44,458 nt of DNA from Pseudomonas sp. BN102 (GTDB taxonomy: Bacteria > Pseudomonadota > Gammaproteobacteria > Pseudomonadales > Pseudomonadaceae). The notes beneath the pieces are model-generated. The model had not been told where the DNA came from. It saw only the letters and a list, made by a program, of their open reading frames with translations, and made no database searches. Numbering within the stretch: the stretch's first letter is position 1; each line of letters opens with the position of its first letter. The DNA lies in the NCBI RefSeq assembly GCF_029871245.1, contig NZ_SSON01000021.1:1-44458 (forward strand), given 5' to 3'. This document shows, in pieces, positions 7,722 to 14,133 of the stretch. The position numbers were made by a program, and so were the translations under genes.

Positions 7722-9782
7722 TTAGAAGTCCTTGCACAGACGCAGGGCGTCGTAGATCGCCGCGTGGGTGTTGCGCTGGGCCACGCAGTCGCCGATGCGG
7801 AACAGCAGGTAGCCGTCGCCGGCCTGCGAGAGGCAGGGCTGCGGCTTGATCGCGAACAGCGCTTCGACGTCGATCTGGCCCTTGTTGCGCGAACCTTCCT
7901 TGAGCGCGTAGTACAGGGTTTCGTCCGGGCGCACGCCGTTCTCGATCACTACCTGGTCCACCACCCGCTCTTCCTTGGCGCCGGTGTATTCGTTCTCCAG
8001 CACCGCCACCACCTTGTCGCCCTCGCGATAGACCTTCTCCAGCATCAGGTCGCCGGTCATGATCACTTCTTTCGGGTAGATGCTGCGGTAGTAGGTGGGG
8101 AAGGTGGTGCCGCCCATGGCGATGCCCGGCTTGATGTCGTCGGTGACGATTTCCACCTGGGCGCCCTTGTCGGCCAGGAAGTCCGCCGCCGACATGCCGC
8201 CGAATTCGCAGATGGTGTCGTACACCAGCACGTTCTTGCCCGGCGCCACGGTGCCGTCGAGGATGTCCCAGCTACTCACCACCAGGCCTTCGGCCGCGCC
8301 CCAGTGCTCGTTCTGCTCCAGGTAGGGGTGGCCGCCGTTGGCCAGCACCACGATATCCGGGCGCAGGTCCAGGATGGTGTCCGGATCGGCCGCGGTACCC
8401 AGGCGCAGGTCCACGCCCAGGCGGGCGATTTCCAGCTGGTACCAGCGGGTGATGCCGGCGATCTGGTCGCGCTGCGGTGCCTTGGAGGCGATGGTGATCT
8501 GGCCGCCGAGCTGGTCCTTCTTCTCGAACAGAGTCACGTCGTGGCCACGTTCGGCTGCCACACGGGCTGCCTCCATGCCCGCCGGGCCGCCACCGACGAC
8601 CACTACCTTGCGCTTCACGCCAGTGGTCTTCTCGATGATGTGCGGCACGCCCATGTATTCACGGGAGGTCGCGGCGTTCTGGATGCACAGCACGTCCAGG
8701 CCCTGGTACTGGCGGTCGATGCAGTAGTTGGCGCCCACGCACTGCTTGATCTGGTCGACCTGGCCCATCTTGATCTTGGCGATCAGGTGCGGGTCGGCGA
8801 TGTGCGCGCGGGTCATGCCGACCATGTCCACGTAGCCGCCTTCGAGGATGCGGGTGGCCTGGTTCGGATCCTTGATGTTCTGCGCGTGCAGAACAGGCAC
8901 GTTGACCACTTCCTTGATGCCGGCCGCCAGGTGCAGGAAGGGCTCCGGCGGGTAGCTCATGTTGGGGATCACGTTGGCCAGGGTGTTGTGGGTGTCGCAA
9001 CCCGAACCCACGACGCCGAGGAAGTCGATCATGCCGGTATCGCTGTAGTACTTGGCGATCTGCTTCATGTCCTCATGGGACAAGCCGTCCGGGTGGAACT
9101 CGTCACCGCAGATGCGCATGCCAACGCAGAAGTCGTCGCCCACTTCGGCGCGCACGGCCTTGAGCACTTCCAGGCCGAACTTCATGCGGCCCTCGAAGCT
9201 GCCGCCCCATTCGTCGGTACGCTTGTTGACGCGTGGGCTCCAGAACTGGTCGATCATGTGCTGGTGCACGGCGGACAGCTCGACGCCGTCCAGGCCGCCT
9301 TCCTTCGCCCGGCGCGCGGCCTGGGCGTAGTTGCCGATCACACGCCAGATCTCTTCCACCTCGATGGTCTTGCAGGTGGCGCGGTGCACGGGCTCGCGGA
9401 TGCCGGAGGGCGACATCAGGGTTGGCCAGTTGAAACCGTCCCAGCGCGAGCGGCGGCCCATGTGGGTAATCTGGATCATGATCTTGGCGCCATGCTTGTG
9501 CATGGCGTCGGCCAGATTCTGGAAGTGCGGGATGATGCGGTCGGTGGACAGGTTCACCGAGCTCCACCACTCCTGCGGGCTGTCGATGGCGACCACCGAG
9601 GAACCGCCGCAGATGGCCAGGCCGATGCCGCCCTTGGCCTTCTCTTCGTAGTACTTCACATAGCGCTCGGTGGTCATGCCGCCGTCGGTGGCATAGACCT
9701 CGGCGTGAGCGGTGGACAGCACACGGTTGCGGATGGTGAGTTTGCCGATCTGGATCGGCTGGAACATTGCTTCGAATGCCAT
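7722..9782 (-). CDS. dgcA: DgcA, flavin subunit of dimethylglycine demethylase
   Basis: A 686-aa member of the old yellow enzyme/trimethylamine dehydrogenase family. The N-terminal TIM barrel (to about residue 335) binds FMN (MFQPIQIGKLTIRNRV, TAHAEVYATDGGMT, HQHMIDQFWSPRVNKR). A Rossmann domain follows at about residue 395 (VVVGGGPAGMEAARVAAERG). Between them lies the iron-sulfur loop CVGANYC at 348-354 with C366. In trimethylamine dehydrogenase this loop has four cysteines; here the second position is Ala351. DgcA oxidises dimethylglycine to sarcosine with loss of a methyl group as formaldehyde. It starts 15 bp after the DUF5943 gene, and GAGG precedes the ATG. Confidence 0.94.
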   Translation of the reverse strand: MAFEAMFQPIQIGKLTIRNRVLSTAHAEVYATDGGMTTERYVKYYEEKAKGGIGLAICGGSSVVAIDSPQEWWSSVNLSTDRIIPHFQNLADAMHKHGAKIMIQITHMGRRSRWDGFNWPTLMSPSGIREPVHRATCKTIEVEEIWRVIGNYAQAARRAKEGGLDGVELSAVHQHMIDQFWSPRVNKRTDEWGGSFEGRMKFGLEVLKAVRAEVGDDFCVGMRICGDEFHPDGLSHEDMKQIAKYYSDTGMIDFLGVVGSGCDTHNTLANVIPNMSYPPEPFLHLAAGIKEVVNVPVLHAQNIKDPNQATRILEGGYVDMVGMTRAHIADPHLIAKIKMGQVDQIKQCVGANYCIDRQYQGLDVLCIQNAATSREYMGVPHIIEKTTGVKRKVVVVGGGPAGMEAARVAAERGHDVTLFEKKDQLGGQITIASKAPQRDQIAGITRWYQLEIARLGVDLRLGTAADPDTILDLRPDIVVLANGGHPYLEQNEHWGAAEGLVVSSWDILDGTVAPGKNVLVYDTICEFGGMSAADFLADKGAQVEIVTDDIKPGIAMGGTTFPTYYRSIYPKEVIMTGDLMLEKVYREGDKVVAVLENEYTGAKEERVVDQVVIENGVRPDETLYYALKEGSRNKGQIDVEALFAIKPQPCLSQAGDGYLLFRIGDCVAQRNTHAAIYDALRLCKDF

Positions 9783-9797
9783 TGCCCTAGCCTCGCC

Positions 9798-10328
9798 TTA
9801 CAGAGGTTTGACGATGAACAGGCCGTCGTCGTGGCCTTCTTCTGAGCCGCCGTAGACCTGCTCGGCAACGGTGCGGATGCTGCTGCCGCGGGCCTGGAGG
9901 ATCTGGTCCATGGCGCCGGCGAACCAGCCGGTGAACATGTAGTCGACCTTGCGGCCGACCTTGCCGTACACGTAGACGAAGGCGGAGTGTTTCAGGCGCA
10001 CCTGGGCGGTGCCTTTGTCGAGGTCGATCTGCTCGATCTGGAACAGGCCCCAGCCACGTTGCGACAGGCGCTTCATGTAGTGCTCGAACACCGCGACTCC
10101 TTCCAGGCCGTGGCATTCCGCTTCCTTCTCGCACCAGTGCCAGGCGGACTTGTAGCCGGCCTTGTAGAGGATCTCGGCGTAGCGCTCCGGGCCCAGCTCG
10201 GCTTCGATGCCCATGTGGTTGTTGACGAAGAAATGACGGGGCACGTACAGCATCGGCAGGGCGTCGGTGGTCCAGACACCGGTTTCGCTGTCGACTTCGA
10301 TGGGCAGTTCGGGGGCGTGTTTGGCCAT
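9798..10328 (-). CDS. DUF5943-type protein with V4R-like fold, dgc operon
   Basis: A 176-aa soluble protein resembling the 4-vinyl-reductase (V4R) small-molecule-binding fold. Features include FFVNNHMGIEAELGPERYAEILYKAGYKS near the N-terminus, the helix EGVAVFEHYMKRLSQRGWG and the C-terminal CEKEAECHG and FTGWFAGAMDQIL segments. The homologous gene precedes dgcA in P. aeruginosa and belongs to the GbdR regulon. No catalytic motif is visible, so a sensing, binding or assembly role is more likely than an enzymatic one, but this is not established. GGAG lies about 10 bp before the ATG. The gene is followed by dgcA after 15 bp. Confidence 0.82.
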   Translation of the reverse strand: MAKHAPELPIEVDSETGVWTTDALPMLYVPRHFFVNNHMGIEAELGPERYAEILYKAGYKSAWHWCEKEAECHGLEGVAVFEHYMKRLSQRGWGLFQIEQIDLDKGTAQVRLKHSAFVYVYGKVGRKVDYMFTGWFAGAMDQILQARGSSIRTVAEQVYGGSEEGHDDGLFIVKPL

Positions 10329-10375
10329 GTTGTTTTAGCTCCGGAATTCGATTTGCAATTGGCGCCGGCCTGTCT

Positions 10376-10502
10376 CGTAGGTTGGTGCTGAGCTTGCGAA
10401 GCCCAACATCCGGTTCGCAGAACCGGCCAGCGGCTTTGTCGGTGAAATCGTGGGAGCGCTGCGCGCTCCTTGTTGGGCCTCGTTCCTCGGCGCCAACCTA
10501 CG
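10376..10502. repeat. CGTAGGTTG...CCAACCTACG element (family 2)
   Basis: A 127-bp element with inverted ends CGTAGGTTGG and CCAACCTACG and an inner GCGAAGCCCAAC / TTGTTGGGC pair, sitting between the M19-like gene and the DUF5943 gene. A related, shorter copy occurs at 17351-17440. It also embeds a small hairpin, GGGAGCGC TGC GCGCTCC. Confidence 0.7.
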
Positions 10503-10520
10503 TGGCGCCGAGTGGCGGGA

Positions 10521-11498
10521 TCACTCGCCCCAGACGTCCTTCAGCACGCGGACCCAGTTCTCGCCCATCACCTTGCGCACCACGCGCTCGGGCATGCCGC
10601 GCTTGAGCAGGGTCTCGGTGAGGTTGGGGAACTCGCCCACGGTGCGGATGCCCAGCGGGTTGACGATCTTGCCGAAGTTGGTCAGGCGGCGGGCGTAACC
10701 CTTGTCGTGGGTCAGCCACTCGAAGAATTCCTTGCCATGGCCCTGGGTGAAGTCGGTGCCGATGCCGATGGCGTCTTCGCCAACGATGTTCATCACGTAT
10801 TCGATGGCCTCGGCGTAGTCGTCGATGGTCGAGTCGATGCCCTTGGCGAGGAAGGGGGCGAACATGGTGACGCCGACGAAACCGCCGTGGTCGGCGATGA
10901 ACTTCAGCTCTTCATCGGACTTGTTGCGCGGGTGTTCTTTCAGGCCGGACGGCAGGCAGTGGGAGTAGCAGACCGGCTTCTTGGATTCGAGGATGACTTC
11001 CTCGGAAGTCTTGGAGCCCACGTGGGAGAGGTCGCACATGATGCCAACGCGGTTCATTTCGGCGACGATCTCGCGGCCGAAGCCGGAAAGCCCGCCATCG
11101 CGCTCATAGCAGCCGGTGCCCACCAGGTTCTGGGTGTTGTAGCACATCTGCACGATGCCCACGCCCAGCTGCTTGAACACTTCCACGTAGCCGATCTGGT
11201 CCTCGAACGCATGGGCGTTCTGGAAGCCATAGATGATGCCGGTCTTGCCCAGCTCCTTGGCCTTGCGGATGTCGGCGGTGGTGCGCACCGGGATCACCAG
11301 GTCGCTGTTCTCGCGGATCAGCTTGCTGCTGGCGGCGATGTTGTTCACCGTCGCCTGGAAACCTTCCCAGACGGAGACGGTGCAGTTGGCGGCGGTCAGG
11401 CCGCCGACGCGCATGTCTTCGAAGAGTTCACGGTTCCACTTGGCGATGATCAGACCGTCGATGACGATGCTGTCGGCGTGCAGTTCGGCTGGGCTCAT
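10521..11498 (-). CDS. M19 (renal dipeptidase) family protein, first gene of the dgc operon
   Basis: A 325-aa TIM-barrel protein of the M19 membrane-dipeptidase family, without signal peptide or membrane segment. Two metal-ligand motifs are kept: DLSHVG (His159) and YSHCLPSG with His180, the latter followed by the family's HPRN. Three expected ligands are replaced: the DGHND-type motif reads DGLII (Leu16, Ile18) and the bridging glutamate of GIEGG reads GFQNA (Gln93). A normal two-zinc site is therefore unlikely. The homologous gene lies at the same place in P. aeruginosa and is induced by GbdR. The substrate is unknown; a betaine-related role is inference. The ribosome site (GGGGACAG) is weak. 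It is the first gene of the minus-strand operon. Confidence 0.85.
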   Translation of the reverse strand: MSPAELHADSIVIDGLIIAKWNRELFEDMRVGGLTAANCTVSVWEGFQATVNNIAASSKLIRENSDLVIPVRTTADIRKAKELGKTGIIYGFQNAHAFEDQIGYVEVFKQLGVGIVQMCYNTQNLVGTGCYERDGGLSGFGREIVAEMNRVGIMCDLSHVGSKTSEEVILESKKPVCYSHCLPSGLKEHPRNKSDEELKFIADHGGFVGVTMFAPFLAKGIDSTIDDYAEAIEYVMNIVGEDAIGIGTDFTQGHGKEFFEWLTHDKGYARRLTNFGKIVNPLGIRTVGEFPNLTETLLKRGMPERVVRKVMGENWVRVLKDVWGE

Positions 11499-11616
11499 CA
11501 GGCTGTCCCCTGTTATCCATGCGCCGAATCTTCTGCCGGCGCTTTGGGGGGAGCATATCCCCGGGGAATCTGGCGCTATCGCGCAAAAGCGACCGGGGTA
11601 TTGCCGAAAGCGTCAA

Positions 11617-11630
11617 GGCGGTCGCGAATG
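11617..11630 (-). promoter_or_regulatory. 14-mer shared with the gbc promoter region (possible GbdR half-site)
   Basis: On the minus strand this reads CATTCGCGACCGCC, about 120 bp before the start of the M19-like gene that opens the dgc operon. The identical 14-mer occurs at 34963-34976 on the plus strand between gbcA and gbcB. Both operons are known GbdR targets in P. aeruginosa. A GbdR role is inference; I did not match it to a published motif. Confidence 0.4.
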
Positions 11631-11677
11631 GGCAAGCCGGGTTCGGAACTGCGGTTTCTTCAGGGGGCGCGAGACCT

Positions 11678-11778
11678 TGTAGGGGCGAATTCAATCGCCA
11701 AGCGGACCGCAGGACCGCCCTTCTGACGTGCACGGGGGGGCAACTGCGACGCCCTTGGCGAATGAATTCGCCCCTACA
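11678..11778. repeat. REP/REPIN-like element (family 1)
   Basis: About 100 bp, beginning TGTAGGGGCGAATTCAATCG and ending GAATGAATTCGCCCCTACA, so its ends are inverted copies of each other. The interior differs from the copies at 17249 and 40135 but keeps the GGGGGGCAACTGCGACGCCC stretch that corresponds to their GGGGGCAGCTGCGCTGCCC. Confidence 0.8.
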
Positions 11779-11903
11779 GGCAATCCGGCGTCAACCACAG
11801 GTCCGTCCTTCCCCAGCCTTGCCTCCATACCGCCTATAAAGAAGGAACCGGAGCTCGATTTCCCGCCCCGGCGCCCGAGGTCGGTTTCAGGATGCGAAGG
11901 GTC

Positions 11904-11950
11904 GCTGGGATGCAATCTCCGAATGGCTGGGATGGCAAGCTCCCCGAATG
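11904..11950. repeat. Tandem repeat in the fds operon leader
   Basis: Two adjacent copies, 22 and 25 bp long, both begin GCTGGGATG and end CCGAATG (11904-11925 and 11926-11950). They lie about 150-190 bp before fdsG. Adjacent direct copies of this length are typical of sites for dimeric activators such as LysR-type proteins, but no regulator gene is next to the operon. Confidence 0.55.
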
Positions 11951-12097
11951 CCCCAACAAGTGCGCGAAGACGCCCGGCCGGGGCGCAAGGACGGCCGCCA
12001 GCGAGGCCACGCAACCGTGACGTGGCGGGCGAGCCGCAGCCGACGACCTCCGGACGACCGGCACCGGTCCATTGTCCGTGACCGCGAGGAACGCTGT

Positions 12098-12580
12098 ATG
12101 CCCGATGAGACGCTTCACCTGCCTCTGATTCACAGCGTGCTGGAACGCGAGAAGGACACCCCCGGTGCCCTGCTGCCGATCCTCCACGCCATTCAGGAGG
12201 ATGCCGGGTACATCCCCGACGTCGCCATCCCCGAGATCGCCCATGCCCTCAACCTCAGCCTGGCCGAGGTGCGCGGGGTGATCAGCTTCTACCACGACTT
12301 CCGCACCACGCCGCCGGCGCGCCATACCCTGCGCCTGTGCCGTGCCGAGTCCTGCCAGAGCATGGGCGCCGAGCACCTGGCTGCGCAGCTGCGTGAGCAG
12401 CTGGAACTGGACGACCACGGCACTAGCGCCGATGGGCAGATCAGCCTGCGGCCGGTCTATTGCCTGGGCGCCTGTGCCTGCTCGCCGGCCCTGGAGCTGG
12501 ACGGCCGCCTGCACGCGCGACTGACCCCTGAGCGCCTGAGCGCGCTGGTGAAGGCCTGCCTGGAGGACGGTTCATGCTGA
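12098..12580 (+). CDS. fdsG: NAD+-dependent formate dehydrogenase, gamma subunit
   Basis: A 160-aa thioredoxin-like [2Fe-2S] protein of the NuoE/24-kDa family. The four cluster cysteines are in CRAESC (near residue 77) and CLGACAC (near residue 122). It passes electrons inside the soluble FdsGBA complex from FdsA to the flavin subunit FdsB. The ATG at 12098 follows GAGGA and gives the family start (MPDETLHLPLI). It overlaps fdsB by 7 bp, so the genes are co-translated. The protein opens a four-gene operon and matches the gamma subunit of Cupriavidus and Rhodobacter enzymes in size and motif spacing. Confidence 0.93.
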   Translation: MPDETLHLPLIHSVLEREKDTPGALLPILHAIQEDAGYIPDVAIPEIAHALNLSLAEVRGVISFYHDFRTTPPARHTLRLCRAESCQSMGAEHLAAQLREQLELDDHGTSADGQISLRPVYCLGACACSPALELDGRLHARLTPERLSALVKACLEDGSC

Positions 12581-14133
12581 AGCTGTGCATTCCCTGTGAT
12601 TCCGTCGCCCGCGCTGTCGGTGCCGACGATCTGGCCCTGGCGCTTGCCCGTGAGGCCGATCGACGGAGCCTGCCGCTGGAAATCAAACGCACCAGCTCCC
12701 GAGGTCTCTACTGGCTGGAACCGCTGGTGGAGCTGGACAGCGCCGAAGGCCGCCTTGGCTTCGGCCCGCTGGGCGTTGAAGACGTCCCTTCGCTGCTGGA
12801 CGCCCTCACCGGCGATGCCAGCAACCACCCCCTGGCCCTGGGGCCTGTGGAGGAAATTCCCTACCTGAAGAGCCAGCAGCGCCTGCTCTTCGCCCGTGCC
12901 GGCATTACCCGGCCGCTGTCCCTGGATGACTACCGTGCCCAGGGTGGTTTCGAAGGACTGGAACGCGCCATTGCACTGAGCGGCGACGAGATCGTCACCG
13001 CCGTGCTGGATTCCGGCCTGCGTGGTCGTGGCGGTGCCGCCTTCCCGGCCGGCATCAAGTGGCGCACCGTGCGCGGGGCCGTCGCCGAACAGAAGTACGT
13101 GGTCTGCAATGCCGACGAAGGCGACTCCGGCACCTTCGCTGACCGCATGCTGATGGAGGGCGACCCCTTTTTGCTGATCGAGGGCATGGCCATCGCCGGC
13201 GTCGCCGTCGGCGCGAGCATGGGCTACATCTACGTGCGCTCCGAATACCCGCAGTCGGTGGAAACCCTGCGCGCCGCCCTGCAGATCGCTCGTGATGCCG
13301 GTTACCTCGGCACCAATGTCGGCGGCAGCGGTCGCGCATTCGACCTCGACGTACGGGTAGGCGCCGGCGCCTACATCTGCGGCGAGGAAACCGCGCTGCT
13401 GGATTCCCTCGAAGGCAAGCGCGGCGTGGTTCGCGCCAAACCGCCGCTGCCGGCGCTGCAAGGCCTGTTCGGGCTGCCGACGCTGGTGCACAACGTGCTC
13501 ACCCTGGCCTCGGTGCCGGTCATCCTGGCCCGTGGCGCCCAGTTCTACCGTGATTTCGGCATGGGCCGCTCGCTGGGCACCATGCCCTTCCAGTTGGCCG
13601 GCAACATCCGCCACGGCGGACTGGTGGAGCGGGCCTTCGGCCTGACCCTGCGCGAGCTGGTGGAAGGCTATGGCGGCGGTACCGCCAGTGGCCGGCCGCT
13701 GAAGGCCGCGCAGGTGGGCGGGCCGCTCGGCGCCTGGGTGCCACCGGCGCAATTCGATACGCCGCTGGACTACGAGGCCTTCGCTGCCATGGGCGCGATG
13801 CTCGGTCACGGTGGCGTGGTGGTGGCTGACGATACCCTCGACATGGCCCACATGGCCCGCTTCGCCCTGCAATTCTGCGCCGAGGAATCCTGCGGCAAGT
13901 GCACTCCGTGCCGCATTGGCTCCACCCGTGGCGTGGAAGTGGTGGACCGCCTGCTGGCGGCGCCCGACGCCAAGTCGCGGGGCGAGCAGGTGATTCTGCT
14001 CAAGGACCTCTGTGACACCCTGACCTACGGCTCGCTCTGCGCCCTGGGCGGCATGACCGCCTACCCGGTGACCAGCGCCCTCAAGCATTTCCCCGCCGAC
14101 TTTGGTCTGGAGACCTCGGAGACCGACCAATGA
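12574..14133 (+). CDS. fdsB: NAD+-dependent formate dehydrogenase, beta (flavin) subunit
   Basis: A 519-aa NuoF-like subunit carrying FMN, the NAD+ site and a 4Fe-4S cluster. The nucleotide and flavin motifs are GLRGRGGAAFPAGIKWR near residue 150 and YICGEETALLDSLEG near residue 270. The cluster motif ESCGKCTPCR lies near residue 445. The first 110 residues form a thioredoxin-like region, as in other FdsB proteins. It reduces NAD+ with electrons from formate. Start ATG at 12574 lies inside the end of fdsG, and its stop overlaps the fdsA start by 4 bp. Confidence 0.95.
   Translation: MLKLCIPCDSVARAVGADDLALALAREADRRSLPLEIKRTSSRGLYWLEPLVELDSAEGRLGFGPLGVEDVPSLLDALTGDASNHPLALGPVEEIPYLKSQQRLLFARAGITRPLSLDDYRAQGGFEGLERAIALSGDEIVTAVLDSGLRGRGGAAFPAGIKWRTVRGAVAEQKYVVCNADEGDSGTFADRMLMEGDPFLLIEGMAIAGVAVGASMGYIYVRSEYPQSVETLRAALQIARDAGYLGTNVGGSGRAFDLDVRVGAGAYICGEETALLDSLEGKRGVVRAKPPLPALQGLFGLPTLVHNVLTLASVPVILARGAQFYRDFGMGRSLGTMPFQLAGNIRHGGLVERAFGLTLRELVEGYGGGTASGRPLKAAQVGGPLGAWVPPAQFDTPLDYEAFAAMGAMLGHGGVVVADDTLDMAHMARFALQFCAEESCGKCTPCRIGSTRGVEVVDRLLAAPDAKSRGEQVILLKDLCDTLTYGSLCALGGMTAYPVTSALKHFPADFGLETSETDQ

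Larger units (their letters stand above)
11499..12097. other. Divergent intergenic region between the dgc operon and fdsGBAD
   Basis: This 599-bp gap has no convincing gene. It must hold the leftward promoter of the dimethylglycine operon and the rightward promoter of the formate dehydrogenase operon. It contains a 14-mer shared with the gbcA-gbcB region (11617-11630), a REP element (11678-11778) and a tandem repeat (11904-11950). From 11951 to 12084 it is very GC-rich, with several short self-complementary stretches, so a structured fds leader RNA is possible, but I recognise no riboswitch. Confidence 0.6.

Noticed and set aside
5968-9845. Long plus-strand reading frames (585 and 762 codons) opposite dgcB and dgcA
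   Set aside because: They are shadows of GC-rich minus-strand genes, have no ribosome sites, and read as low-complexity His/Gly/Ala-rich protein without family resemblance.
12000-12060. Riboswitch in the fds leader
   Set aside because: The stretch is GC-rich and self-complementary, but I could not match it to the molybdenum cofactor, tetrahydrofolate or glycine riboswitch patterns.
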